A stretch of DNA of 64,000 nt from an uncultured Gammaproteobacteria bacterium (GTDB lineage Bacteria; Pseudomonadota; Gammaproteobacteria; Arenicellales; JAANXG01), in assembly GCA_947259175.1 (NCBI GenBank), contig CAMYKW010000009.1, positions 62,001 through 126,000 of the forward strand, given 5' to 3'. A program made the position numbers and the translations under genes. The first letter of the stretch is position 1; the number at the start of each line of letters is the position of its first letter. The notes under the pieces were generated by a model. It was not told the DNA's origin. It saw only the letters and a program-made list of their open reading frames with translations, and searched no databases. Of the stretch, positions 17,595 through 26,872 are shown one piece after another.

Positions 17595-18008
17595 ATGTCA
17601 TCAAAATCCCCTGCGACGTCAACTGCCCGGGATATGCACACCATGCAGGCCGAGCATGACGTGCAGATCAAATTACTCGGTGCGTTTGGGGATGCCGTTC
17701 GGCGCCGGTGTTCCGTGGAGGAAATCGAGGAGGTTCTCAAGCAATTGATGGACTATACGAGCGTGCACTTTCTTTCCGAGCAGCTATTGATGCGCATGTA
17801 CGCCTATCCTGACTATGAACAACACGAACAGCGGCACACGCAATTCATGGAGCATGTTACTGCGTTGGGCGACACTCTAGCGGATGGCGATCGTGAGCGC
17901 ACGCTCACATCGGTTCAACAGTTGCGTGACGGGCTTCTGGGGCACATCGAGCAGGACGATGCCGCGCTCGCCGACTATTTGCGGGAGGGGCTGGGGAACC
18001 ACCGTTGA
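17595..18008 (+). CDS. Hemerythrin-like protein (bacteriohemerythrin type)
   Basis: 137 residues from the ATG at 17595. It shows the diiron ligand pattern of hemerythrins: His in AEHDVQ, HFLSEQLLM, HEQRHTQFMEH and HIEQDDAALADYL. Such proteins bind O2 reversibly and can store, deliver or sense it. It is the first gene before the hypF-hypX set on the plus strand, divergent from the Crp/Fnr-hydrogenase strand. A role in lowering free O2 around hydrogenase assembly, or in supplying O2 for HypX-dependent growth, is only an inference. Confidence 0.88.
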   Translation: MSSKSPATSTARDMHTMQAEHDVQIKLLGAFGDAVRRRCSVEEIEEVLKQLMDYTSVHFLSEQLLMRMYAYPDYEQHEQRHTQFMEHVTALGDTLADGDRERTLTSVQQLRDGLLGHIEQDDAALADYLREGLGNHR

Positions 18009-18072
18009 CGTCAAACTGCGCGGCAGACACGAGCGCGCTTGGTTAAGTTGTGACACTGTAACTAGACATACC

Positions 18073-20343
18073 GTGACCTTAGTGGACTCCGAGCCGGTAG
18101 CGAATCTGACCCCAACCGAACGCTCACAGATACGCGTCCGCGGCGCGGTGCAAGGGGTTGGTTTTCGCCCATTTGTCTACCGCCTTGCCGAGCGTTTAGC
18201 GCTGACGGGTTGGGTGCGCAACGATGGTGACGGCGTAGTGATCGATGTGCAAGGGCGAGACCTCGGGGCGTTCCTCGACGCCTTGCTTGATGAATGTCCG
18301 CCGCTTGCGAGGATCGATGACGTGGAACGGCACGATCTGGCTCCGACTGAACATTCCAATTTTGTCGTGGTTCCCAGCGGGCGGGGGAAAATTACTACCG
18401 TCATCACCGCCGACTATCCACTATGCGACGACTGCGTCCGCGAACTTTTTGATGCCGGCGACCGGCGCTATTTGTATCCATTCATCAACTGTACGAACTG
18501 TGGCCCGCGTTACACGCTGACGCAAAGGCTTCCCTATGATCGCGTCAATACGTCGATGGCGCGTTTCGCGATGTGCGCTGACTGCGCGCGCGAGTACCAG
18601 GATCCCGCCGATCGGCGTTTTCACGCCGAGCCGAATGCCTGCCCGCGCTGTGGTCCGACGCTGGATACCGATGCGGGGGAAATCGTTTCGCGCTTGGCCG
18701 CTGGAGAAATCGTCGCGGTCAAGGGTGTGGGCGGATTTCATCTTGCCTGCGACGCACGTAACGGGATCGCGGTGGATCGGCTGCGCCGGCGCAAGCAACG
18801 CGATAACAAACCATTTGCGGTGATGGTCGCCAATCTCCCCTCGGCCTTGAGTCTCGTGGAGTTAAATAGTCATGCCCAGGCGCTGCTCGAACAACCGGCG
18901 CGCCCCATCGTTATCGCGCCGCGGCACGGGGGGGTGCAGCTGCCGGCGTCGGTGGCGCCCCAGGTGCCGTGGCTCGGCGTAATGCTGCCGTACACGCCGT
19001 TGCATTATCTTCTGTTTTATCACGCTGCCGGCCGGCCCAGGGATATCCGGTGGTTCAACCGAGCGCAGGAACTGGTGCTGGTGATGACCAGCGCCAATCC
19101 CGGCGGCGAGCCCCTGGTCACCGGCAATGCCGAGGCCCGCCGGCGCCTCGCCGGCATCGCCGATCATATCGTCACCCACGATCGGGATATCGTCATACGC
19201 GCCGATGACTCGGTGATGCGGATTATCGACGGTGCGCCGGCTTTTGTGCGCCGCGCACGGGGGTTTGTGCCCGAGCCCATACCGCTCGCGCGGCCGGTGC
19301 CGCCGCTGCTTGCGGTGGGCGCGTACCTGAAAAACACCATCTGCGTGACTCGTGGCCGCGAGGCGTTCGTGTCCCAGCACATCGGTGATCTGGACAATGC
19401 GCCGGCGATCCGCTTCTTCGAGGAATCCGTGCGCCACTTGCTGGACATGCTCCAGGTGGAGCCGCGTGCGGTGGCGCACGATATGCATCCCGACTTTCCC
19501 AGCACCCGCTTCGCCCAGGATCTCGGTGTCGCCACCATCGCGGTGCAGCACCATCATGCGCATGTCGCTGCGGTTGCCGCGGAGCGCGGACTCGAGGGGC
19601 CGTGCCTGGGTGTCGCCCTGGATGGCTTTGGCCTGGGGTCCGACGCGGGGCTGTGGGGCGGTGAGCTGTTGTGGGTGGATGGTGCGCAATGGCGGCGCGT
19701 GGGTCACCTCAAGCCCTTGCCCCAGCCCGGGGGCGATGCCGCGGCGCGCCAACCGTGGCGGATGGGCGCCGCCGCCCTGCATGCGCTGGGCAGGGGTGGA
19801 GAGATCGCTTCGCGCTATCGCCGGCAACCGGGCGTCGCGTTGTTGGCGCAAATGCTCGAAAAAGACGTCAACTCGCCACCGAGCTCCAGCTGTGGGCGCC
19901 TGTTCGACGCCGCCTGTGGGCTGCTGGGGGTGGTCCCCAGGGCCGGTTTCGAGGGCCATGCGCCGATGGTGTTGGAGGGTTTGGTGGCGCAGACCCGGGT
20001 GATGCAGGATGGTTGGCGCATTACCGACGGGGTATTGGATTTGCTGCCGCTGCTGGAACGGTTAATTGACCGGGATGCGCGCAACGGGGCAGAGTTGTTC
20101 CACGGGACCTTGATCGATGCGTTGTCGTCCTGGATCGAAGCGGCCGCAGTGGAGACCGATTGTCAGCGGGTCGCGTTATGCGGCGGCTGTTTTCTCAACC
20201 AGGTGCTGGCGACCGGTTTGATGCAATCGCTGCGGGGCATCGGCCTTCAGCCGTTGCTGCCGCGGCGGCTGCCGCCCAACGACGCGGCGATCAGCTTGGG
20301 CCAGGTGTGGATTGCGGCGCACGACCCCGGATTGGCCGCTTGA
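18073..20343 (+). CDS. hypF: Carbamoyltransferase HypF
   Basis: About 756 residues. Domains in order: acylphosphatase-like (VQGVGFRPFVYRLAERL), two zinc fingers (CDDC...CTNCGPRY and CADC...CPRCGP), a YrdC-like ATP-binding domain (KGVGGFHLACDA) and a Kae1-like carbamoyltransferase domain with HHHAHVAAVAAE and CGGCFLNQ. It makes the thiocarboxamide on HypE from carbamoyl phosphate, the source of the cyanide ligands. The start is uncertain: GTG 18073 best fits family length, but no clear ribosome site is visible, and the open frame reaches back into the hemerythrin gene. Confidence 0.95.
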   Translation: MTLVDSEPVANLTPTERSQIRVRGAVQGVGFRPFVYRLAERLALTGWVRNDGDGVVIDVQGRDLGAFLDALLDECPPLARIDDVERHDLAPTEHSNFVVVPSGRGKITTVITADYPLCDDCVRELFDAGDRRYLYPFINCTNCGPRYTLTQRLPYDRVNTSMARFAMCADCAREYQDPADRRFHAEPNACPRCGPTLDTDAGEIVSRLAAGEIVAVKGVGGFHLACDARNGIAVDRLRRRKQRDNKPFAVMVANLPSALSLVELNSHAQALLEQPARPIVIAPRHGGVQLPASVAPQVPWLGVMLPYTPLHYLLFYHAAGRPRDIRWFNRAQELVLVMTSANPGGEPLVTGNAEARRRLAGIADHIVTHDRDIVIRADDSVMRIIDGAPAFVRRARGFVPEPIPLARPVPPLLAVGAYLKNTICVTRGREAFVSQHIGDLDNAPAIRFFEESVRHLLDMLQVEPRAVAHDMHPDFPSTRFAQDLGVATIAVQHHHAHVAAVAAERGLEGPCLGVALDGFGLGSDAGLWGGELLWVDGAQWRRVGHLKPLPQPGGDAAARQPWRMGAAALHALGRGGEIASRYRRQPGVALLAQMLEKDVNSPPSSSCGRLFDAACGLLGVVPRAGFEGHAPMVLEGLVAQTRVMQDGWRITDGVLDLLPLLERLIDRDARNGAELFHGTLIDALSSWIEAAAVETDCQRVALCGGCFLNQVLATGLMQSLRGIGLQPLLPRRLPPNDAAISLGQVWIAAHDPGLAA

Positions 20344-20372
20344 ACTCATATACTGAAAACTAGGAAAACGCT

Positions 20373-20612
20373 ATGTGTCTTGCCATACCCGCGCGCGTGA
20401 CCGAGATACTCGACGGCGATCGAGCCGTTATCGAGATCGGTGGCGTGCACAAAGAGATCTCACTGGCCCTGGTGGACGATGTCGCGGTCGGAGATTACGT
20501 CATTGTGCACGTGGGCTACGCGCTGGGGCGGCTGGATCCTGGCGAGGCGCGCAAGACGCTGGAACTGCTGAGCGCGATGTCGAGCGGCGCAAACGACGTC
20601 GCCGCGTCATGA
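20373..20612 (+). CDS. hypC: Hydrogenase assembly chaperone HypC
   Basis: 79 residues starting MCLAIPARVTEI with the essential Cys2. It then has GVHKEISLALVDDVAVGDYVIVHVGYALGRLD, the standard HypC fold. It follows hypF by about 30 bp and overlaps hypD by ATGA, so it is translationally coupled to hypD, its partner in assembling the Fe(CN)2CO unit. A second paralogue is at 10637-10900 in the structural operon. Confidence 0.95.
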   Translation: MCLAIPARVTEILDGDRAVIEIGGVHKEISLALVDDVAVGDYVIVHVGYALGRLDPGEARKTLELLSAMSSGANDVAAS

Positions 20613-21745
20613 AGTACATCGACGAATTTCGCGACGGCGCCACCGCCCGCGGGGTTGCGCGACAAATCGCCCTGGAGGCCAATCCGGACCGAGCGTACCG
20701 GTTGATGGAATTTTGCGGCGGCCATACCCACGCGATCTACCGCTACGGCGTACAGGACTTGCTGCCGAATCATGTCAACATGATTCACGGGCCGGGTTGC
20801 CCGGTTTGCGTGTTGCCCATCGGCCGGTTGGACATGGCGCTTCGCCTCGCAGATCGTGACGGGATAACCCTTTGCACCTACGGCGACATGATGCGAGTGC
20901 CGGGTTCCGGAGGTCGCAGCCTACTGCAGGCAAAGTCCGAGGGCGCGGATGTGCGCATGGTGTATTCCGCCGCCGACGCATTGAAACTGGCGCATCAGTT
21001 TAGTGACAGGCAGGTGGTGTTTTTTGCCATCGGATTCGAGACAACGACCCCCCCCACGGCGGTGGCGATTCAGACTGCGCTGGCCGAAGGATTGGAAAAC
21101 TTCACGGTGTTCTGCAACCACGTGCTGACGCCTTCGGCAATCGCCAACATTCTTGAATCACCCGATGTGCGTGAAATCGGGACGGTGCCGATCGACGGTT
21201 TCCTGGGTCCCGCCCATGTCAGCGTGGTGATCGGTTATCAACCCTACGAGTTCTTCGCCCGCGAGTACCGTAAGCCGGTGGTAATCTCGGGCTTCGAGCC
21301 GCTGGATGTGATGCAGTCAATACTGATGTTGATTCGTCAGCTCAACAGCGGACGCGCCGAGGTGGAGAATCAATATATCCGTGCGGTGTCGCGCGACGGA
21401 AACCTCAAGGCCAAGACCTTGGTGGCGGAGGTGTTCGAGCTGCGCCGGCAGTTTGAATGGCGCGGCCTGGGTGTCGTGCCTTACAGCGCGCTGCGTATCA
21501 AACAGCGGTATGCGCGCTTCGATGCCGAGGCGCGATTCAACCTGAGCTATACGCCGGCGAAGGAACACAACGGTTGCGAGTGCGGCGCCATCTTGCGCGG
21601 CGTATTGCAGCCGATCGACTGCAAATTGTTTGCCACCGCATGCACTCCGGAGAATCCCATGGGGTCGTGCATGGTGTCCTCCGAGGGCGCCTGCGCCGCG
21701 CACTATAGCTACGGCCGTTATCAAGCCGAAGCGGGAACGGCATGA
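20609..21745 (+). CDS. hypD: Hydrogenase iron-cofactor scaffold HypD
   Basis: 378 residues from the ATG at 20609, which overlaps the hypC stop. Conserved HypD motifs are present: FCGGHTHAIYRYG, HGPGCPVCVLP, FFAIGFETTTPPTA and VFCNHVLTPSA. The C-terminal 4Fe-4S cysteines lie in HNGCECGAILRG, DCKLFATACTPENPMGSCMVSSEGACAAHY. It holds the iron while cyanide from HypE and CO are attached. Its stop overlaps the hypE start. Confidence 0.96.
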   Translation: MKYIDEFRDGATARGVARQIALEANPDRAYRLMEFCGGHTHAIYRYGVQDLLPNHVNMIHGPGCPVCVLPIGRLDMALRLADRDGITLCTYGDMMRVPGSGGRSLLQAKSEGADVRMVYSAADALKLAHQFSDRQVVFFAIGFETTTPPTAVAIQTALAEGLENFTVFCNHVLTPSAIANILESPDVREIGTVPIDGFLGPAHVSVVIGYQPYEFFAREYRKPVVISGFEPLDVMQSILMLIRQLNSGRAEVENQYIRAVSRDGNLKAKTLVAEVFELRRQFEWRGLGVVPYSALRIKQRYARFDAEARFNLSYTPAKEHNGCECGAILRGVLQPIDCKLFATACTPENPMGSCMVSSEGACAAHYSYGRYQAEAGTA

Positions 21746-22803
21746 GCGCGCCGCAGGCGCGTACCAAACGGACATTCGGCAGGCCGCTCAACTTCAAGCG
21801 CGGCGTGATCGAACTCGCCCATGGCAGTGGAGGCCGTGCGATGGCGCAGCTTATCGATGAGTTGTTCGCCAAGTCCTTGAACAATCCATGGCTGGCTCAG
21901 GGCAACGACCAGGCGTGCCTGGACTTGCCCGCAGGGCGGTTGGCGATGACCACCGACAGCTACGTGATATCACCGCTGTTCTTTCCCGGCGGCGACATCG
22001 GCTCGCTTGCCGTACACGGCACCGTCAATGACATCGCCATGAGCGGTGCGCGGCCGCTGCACCTTTCGGCGGGTTTCATTATTGAAGCCGGTTTCCCGCT
22101 GGGTGAGTTGCGGCGGATCGTTGATTCCATGGCCGGAGCAGCGCACGACGCCGGGATTAGCGTGGTGACAGGCGATACCAAGGTGGTCGAGCGCGGTAAG
22201 GCGGACGGAGTCTTCATCAACACCACCGGTATCGGCATCGTCCCCGACGGATTGCATTTGTCCGGTGACCTTGCGCGGCCTGGTGACCGAATCGTGATAA
22301 ATGGCAATATCGGTGACCACGGCGTCGCGGTGATGTCCAAGCGCACTGATTTGGATTTTGCAGTGTCGATAGTATCTGATTCCGCTGCGCTGCATGATCT
22401 GGTCCAGGTGATGGTGGCCGCGGCGCCGGAGTTGCGATGTCTGCGTGACCCGACGCGCGGCGGTGTGGCCACGACCCTCAATGAGATAGCCCGGCAGTCC
22501 GGCGTCGGTATGATGATTGACGAGTCGGCGATCCCGATTCAACCGGGCGTCGCGGCGTCGTGTGAATTGCTCGGTCTCGACCCCCTTTACGTCGCTAATG
22601 AGGGTAAGCTCGTTGCGGTATGTGGGCCGCAAGACGTGGAGAAACTGCTGGAGTCGATGACAAATCATCCCTTGGGCAAGAATGCAGCGTTAATCGGTGA
22701 GGTGGTTGCGGACCCGCATCATTTTGTGCGTATGCGAACCGGTTTCGGCGGCAGCCGCGTGGTCGACTGGTTGAGCAGCGAGCAACTGCCGCGAATTTGT
22801 TAA
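21742..22803 (+). CDS. hypE: Carbamoyl dehydratase HypE
   Basis: 353 residues of the PurM/SelD-like ATP-grasp-type fold: LAHGSGGRAMAQLI, TTDSYVISPLFFPGGDIG, VHGTVNDIAMSGA and RDPTRGGVATTLNEIA. It ends in PRIC; the terminal Cys carries the thiocarboxamide and later the thiocyanate. ATP-dependent dehydration makes the cyanide ligand, passed to HypCD. It overlaps hypD at the start (ATGA) and shares one base of its TAA stop with the hypX ATG. Confidence 0.96.
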   Translation: MSAPQARTKRTFGRPLNFKRGVIELAHGSGGRAMAQLIDELFAKSLNNPWLAQGNDQACLDLPAGRLAMTTDSYVISPLFFPGGDIGSLAVHGTVNDIAMSGARPLHLSAGFIIEAGFPLGELRRIVDSMAGAAHDAGISVVTGDTKVVERGKADGVFINTTGIGIVPDGLHLSGDLARPGDRIVINGNIGDHGVAVMSKRTDLDFAVSIVSDSAALHDLVQVMVAAAPELRCLRDPTRGGVATTLNEIARQSGVGMMIDESAIPIQPGVAASCELLGLDPLYVANEGKLVAVCGPQDVEKLLESMTNHPLGKNAALIGEVVADPHHFVRMRTGFGGSRVVDWLSSEQLPRIC

Positions 22804-24518
22804 TGCGACTGCTGCTGCTGACACATGCGTTCAACTGCCTCACTCAACGACTGTGGGTGGAACTCACGGAATCGGGTTACACGGTTTCGGTTGAGTTCGA
22901 TATCAATGATGCGGTGACCCGGGAGGCGGTGGCGTGGTTTCAACCGGACGCCATCATTGCCCCGTTTCTGAAGCGCGCGATACCGCAAGACGTGTGGCGG
23001 CAAATTCCTTGCTTGGTGATTCACCCCGGAATCGTCGGCGATCGCGGACCGTCGGCGCTGGACTGGGCGGTGCTCAATAACGAATGCCGCTGGGGTGTGA
23101 CCTGCCTGCAGGCCAACGCTGAGATGGACGCTGGGGATATCTGGGCGTGGGCTGAATTTGATATGAGAGAGGCCGCCAAAAGCAGCCTCTACCGTCATGA
23201 AGTTACCGAGGCCGCGGTGATTACCGTGCGCCAGGCCCTGGAGCGGATGCAGAGCGGTTCATTCCGCCCGCGGCCGCTGAACTACGGTGACCCGGAGGTC
23301 CGTGGTCAGTGGCGTCCGCGAATCAGATCCCGCGATCGCCGCATCGACTGGACGACGGATACCTCCGCATTCGTGCTGCGTAAGATCCGCTCCGCCGACG
23401 GTCAGCCCGGTGTGGTGGACGAGCTGTTTGGTGAACCGGTAAGACTGTTCGACGCCTGGCGGGAAGACGACCTCCGTGGGTCACCCGGCGCTTTGATTGC
23501 GCGCCGTCATGGTGCGCTGTGCCGCGCCACCGTGGATGGCGCGGTATGGATTGGACAGGTCAAGAGGAACAATGCGATGGGGGCGGGGAGACTCAAGCTT
23601 CCCGCCACGCTTGCGTTCGCCGACTCAGTCGCCGATCTCCCGGATATGGCGGAACAGCGGACCTCCGACGCTCCTCATGAAACCTTTCGCGAGATTCGGT
23701 ACTGGGAGAACGCGCAGGTCGGCTATCTCGAATTCCGCTTCTACAATGGGGCCATGTCAGTCGATCAGTGTGAACGCTTATTGCGGGCATACGAAACCGC
23801 GCGGTCGCGGCCGGTGCGTGTGCTGGTATTGCTGGGGGGGCCGGATTTCTGGTCCAACGGCATGCACCTCAACGTCATCGAAGCGGCACACAGCCCGGCG
23901 GACGAATCGTGGCGCACCATTAATGCCATCGACGATCTGGCGCGCGAGATCATCACCACTACGGATCGGGTTACGGTGGCGGCGTTACGCGGCAACGCCG
24001 GCGGGGGTGGCGTTTTTCTGGCGCTGGCGGCGGATCGGGTCGTCGCCCGGGCGGGTGTAGTCCTCAACCCGCACTACAAGAACATGGGGAATCTTTATGG
24101 TTCGGAGTATTGGACCTATTTGTTGCCGAAACGCGTGGGCGCCGAGCGTGCTAAAACTCTGACCGAGAATCGTTTGCCGATCAGCGCACGGCGGGCCGCG
24201 AAAATCGGCCTCATAGATCGAGTCATGAGCGCCGACGCCGTGTCTTTTGTCCCCGCGGTGGAAGCGTGGGCCGAGAATATCGCCGAGCGCGAGAATTTTG
24301 ATGACATCATCCGCGCCAAGCACGAGCAGAGGCGGCGCGATGAATCGCTAACACCGCTCGCGGGCTATCGTGAGGCGGAATTGGATCAGATGAAGTTGAA
24401 TTTCTACGGTTTTGACCCAAGCTACCATGTCGCGCGCTACAATTTCGTGTTCCGGGTTCCCCATTCCCGCACACCGTTGCATCTCGCGCCGCATCGCCGC
24501 AAGCAACGGGAGTCGTGA
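22803..24518 (+). CDS. hypX: HypX/HoxX, CO-ligand synthase for aerobic hydrogenase maturation
   Basis: 571 residues from the ATG at 22803. The N-terminal half is formyltransferase-like, with the folate/catalytic segment HPGIVGDRGPSALDWA and an Asp in MDAGDIWAWAEF. The C-terminal half is an enoyl-CoA hydratase/crotonase-like domain with VLVLLGGPDFWSNGMHLNVIE and ALRGNAGGGGVFLALAAD. In Ralstonia and Aquifex this two-domain enzyme turns formyl-tetrahydrofolate into CO via formyl-CoA, supplying the CO ligand of the NiFe site when O2 is present. It ends the hypF-C-D-E-X operon. Confidence 0.93.
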   Translation: MRLLLLTHAFNCLTQRLWVELTESGYTVSVEFDINDAVTREAVAWFQPDAIIAPFLKRAIPQDVWRQIPCLVIHPGIVGDRGPSALDWAVLNNECRWGVTCLQANAEMDAGDIWAWAEFDMREAAKSSLYRHEVTEAAVITVRQALERMQSGSFRPRPLNYGDPEVRGQWRPRIRSRDRRIDWTTDTSAFVLRKIRSADGQPGVVDELFGEPVRLFDAWREDDLRGSPGALIARRHGALCRATVDGAVWIGQVKRNNAMGAGRLKLPATLAFADSVADLPDMAEQRTSDAPHETFREIRYWENAQVGYLEFRFYNGAMSVDQCERLLRAYETARSRPVRVLVLLGGPDFWSNGMHLNVIEAAHSPADESWRTINAIDDLAREIITTTDRVTVAALRGNAGGGGVFLALAADRVVARAGVVLNPHYKNMGNLYGSEYWTYLLPKRVGAERAKTLTENRLPISARRAAKIGLIDRVMSADAVSFVPAVEAWAENIAERENFDDIIRAKHEQRRRDESLTPLAGYREAELDQMKLNFYGFDPSYHVARYNFVFRVPHSRTPLHLAPHRRKQRES

Positions 24519-24612
24519 AACTGAAATGAAATGTCAACTTGCAACATGATGATGCGCATTACCACGCAGGATGCACTACACTGTTTGTGGATATTGTCGA
24601 GGGATAAGGAGC

Positions 24613-25479
24613 ATGTATAAAACTCTTGTAATCGCTGTGGTGGTTGCCTTGAGCGGCGTTAATCAAGCGGCCGCACAAACGAAACAACAGGAAGCCGCGA
24701 ACAACGCACGAGCGGCATCCGTGGGTCAACTGATTGAAAAATCGGCATCCGCCCAGAAGATCGAGGCGAGCGCGAATCCCCAGGCACAGGGTAAGCGCGA
24801 AGAAGCGCGTGCGTTTTATCGGCAGGCCGTAGACGCGATTAATGCCGGCGATCTTGGTCGCGGAAATGAACTGCTCAGTAAGGCGAGCAAGACTATGTTT
24901 GAAGCCGTACGTATGGCTGGAAAAAATGACGTACTGCAGAAAAAGCGTGAGCGTGATTATCTGAACCGTCTGGATGCAGTCAACGCATTGGTCGATACAC
25001 ATTCACGCATCAGCCAGGATAAAGGTGCTCCATCGGAAGGTGGCGATTTACGTAAGCTCGTCGATAACAAGTTGGCGGACGCACAGCGATTGCGGGAAGA
25101 AAAAAAATTGGCTGAGGCGCGTAAACTGGTGGACGAGGCATACGTTGCGGCGACCATGGCGATTGAACAAGTCCGTGGCGGCGAGACTCTGGTGCGCACG
25201 CTTCATTTCGAGACCAAGGAAGAGGAGTACCGTTATGAAGTCGGCCGCAACGACACCCACAGGATATTGGTGGACATGCTGCTCCAGGAAAAACTACAGG
25301 CCAACGCGAGCCTCCAGTCGATCGTCAAAAAGTTCATGGAGAAAGCGGCGCTAACCCGGGCTACCGCAGAACAACAAGCGTCCAGTGGTGACTATGAAAC
25401 CGCCGTTGAGACCATGGAGCAGGCCACCAAGGAGATCGTACGCGCCATTCGTATGGCCGGGATCTACATACCAGGATAA
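24613..25479 (+). CDS. Exported helical repeat protein of unknown function
   Basis: 288 residues from the ATG at 24613, preceded by AAGGAG. A signal peptide (MYKTLVIAVVVALSGVNQAAA) leads into a largely helical protein. Three related helical-hairpin units can be seen. One ends SKTMFEAVRMAGK, one contains KLAEARKLVDEAYVAATMAIEQV, and the last ends TKEIVRAIRMAGIYIPG. The shared V/IR.AxRMAG ending suggests internal duplication; the pattern is TPR-like. I do not recognise the family. It follows hypX by about 95 bp and may be co-transcribed. Confidence 0.8.
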   Translation: MYKTLVIAVVVALSGVNQAAAQTKQQEAANNARAASVGQLIEKSASAQKIEASANPQAQGKREEARAFYRQAVDAINAGDLGRGNELLSKASKTMFEAVRMAGKNDVLQKKRERDYLNRLDAVNALVDTHSRISQDKGAPSEGGDLRKLVDNKLADAQRLREEKKLAEARKLVDEAYVAATMAIEQVRGGETLVRTLHFETKEEEYRYEVGRNDTHRILVDMLLQEKLQANASLQSIVKKFMEKAALTRATAEQQASSGDYETAVETMEQATKEIVRAIRMAGIYIPG

Positions 25480-25689
25480 CCGGAGCCGGCATTCGGGAAC
25501 GTGAGTCGCCGCCCGTGATATGTCGCATAGACCCCGGCGTCGTGGCCCGGTCTTTCCGTGGGTGAATTTCCGCAAGTATGACAACTGACCCGAGTCGCGG
25601 TTATCGCAAACCGCCGGCCGGGACGTTGCGCGTAGCTTCGCCGCGTCGGCACGGTTTACCGCCAGGCAGAAATCTTCAGTGAGTGGCCC

Positions 25690-26586
25690 ATGTCCAACCT
25701 GGTAACAGGTTATGCCTATGCGGTAGCCGCGTACGTGATCTGGGGATTGTTCCCGGTGTATTGGAAGTGGCTCGCACACGTCGACGAATTGGAGGTGCTC
25801 GCCCACCGGATCGTGTGGACCGTGCCGTTCGTGGCAATAGTGCTGGCCATCGTCGGCGGCTGGCGCGGCGTGGGCACGGTGATCGGGGATCGGCGGCAGA
25901 TGGTGATACTGCTGGTAACCACGGTGCTGATTGCGATCAACTGGGGGGTTTATATTTGGGCGGTCAATCACGAACAGGTGGTCCAGGCGAGTCTCGGATA
26001 CTTTCTTACGCCGCTGTTTAACGTGCTGCTGGGATTACTGCTGTTTCACGAGCGTTTGCGCATGTGGCAATGGGTGGCGCTGGCCATTGCGGCCGCCGGC
26101 ATCGCCAACCAGTTGTTATTCAGTCATGCTGCGAGCTGGGTGAGTATTACGGTAGGCTTGAGTTTTGCAGGCTACGGTGCGCTGCGCAAACTGGTGTCTT
26201 GCGATTCCGCGACCGGTTTGTTTGTCGAGGCCGTACTTCTGGCTCCAGCGGCCCTGGCCTGGATGTGGTGGCTCGATGTCGGCGGTTCGGCGGCATTTAT
26301 GCATTCCGATTGGACCACGGCTGGCTTACTGCTGTTCGCCGGTGTGGTGACGGGAACGCCGCTGTTGTTTTATGTCGGAGGCGCTAAACGTCTGCCCCTG
26401 GCCACACTTGGGTTGTTGTTCTATCTCACACCATCGCTGCAGTTCCTGCTCGGTGTTTTTGTATACGGAGAGCCGATGGCGCTCGCGCAATCGACTACGT
26501 TTGTGCTGATCTGGGCCGGACTTGCGTTGCATACCGCCGAGGGCAGGATTCACGCACGCCGCATGCCGGCACCGGAAGTGACTTGA
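25690..26586 (+). CDS. rarD: RarD-like EamA-family permease
   Basis: 298 residues with ten hydrophobic helices. RarD features are clear: YVIWGLFPVYWKWL near the start, LEVLAHRIVWTVPF, INWGVYIWAVN, ASLGYFLTPLFNVLLGLLLFHERL and a matching second half with GTPLLFYVGGAKRLPLATLGLLFYLTPSLQFLLGVFVYGEP. Members are drug/metabolite transporters; the RarD substrate is unknown. It has no evident tie to its neighbours. Confidence 0.92.
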   Translation: MSNLVTGYAYAVAAYVIWGLFPVYWKWLAHVDELEVLAHRIVWTVPFVAIVLAIVGGWRGVGTVIGDRRQMVILLVTTVLIAINWGVYIWAVNHEQVVQASLGYFLTPLFNVLLGLLLFHERLRMWQWVALAIAAAGIANQLLFSHAASWVSITVGLSFAGYGALRKLVSCDSATGLFVEAVLLAPAALAWMWWLDVGGSAAFMHSDWTTAGLLLFAGVVTGTPLLFYVGGAKRLPLATLGLLFYLTPSLQFLLGVFVYGEPMALAQSTTFVLIWAGLALHTAEGRIHARRMPAPEVT

Positions 26587-26633
26587 GCATGGTGCGGTCG
26601 AGACGTGCCGCTGATTCTAATCCCGTGTCCCGA

Positions 26634-26849
26634 TTACAGTTTCTCAATCAATCCAGTGATGACAAGAAATCCAACGGCAATGAGCACCAGGCCGATGAAC
26701 ACAAACTGCTTTACGTATCGTTCTTTCGGGACCTCGACACCCCATCTCTTGTAGAGCGCGGTCAACTTGCCCGCGGCGGTTGCGCGGGCGCCAATTAAAA
26801 ACGCACCGAGCACCATGAACGTCATCCCCAAAAACGATAGCGAGCTCAT
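26634..26849 (-). CDS. Small two-helix membrane protein, unknown function
   Basis: 71 residues: an N-terminal hydrophobic helix (FLGMTFMVLGAFLIGARATAAG), a charged middle (LYKRWGVEVPKERYVKQ) and a second helix (FVFIGLVLIAVGFLVITGLI). The coding pattern is good, but I do not recognise the family. Mobile element D begins 23 bp upstream of the ATG and separates it from another small membrane protein on the same strand. Confidence 0.65.
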   Translation of the reverse strand: MSSLSFLGMTFMVLGAFLIGARATAAGKLTALYKRWGVEVPKERYVKQFVFIGLVLIAVGFLVITGLIEKL

Positions 26850-26872
26850 TGTTCAACAGTACGTCCGGCTAG

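Noticed and set aside
17884..18072. N-terminal extension of hypF into the hemerythrin gene
   Set aside because: The extra residues do not resemble HypF and overlap a real gene in another frame.
18862..19959. 365-codon minus-strand frame inside hypF
   Set aside because: It is a shadow frame; hypF on the plus strand has all family motifs.
10637..20612. Two hypC genes as an assembly duplication
   Set aside because: The two proteins differ throughout and have different neighbours; two HypC-type paralogues (HupF and HypC) are normal in such loci.
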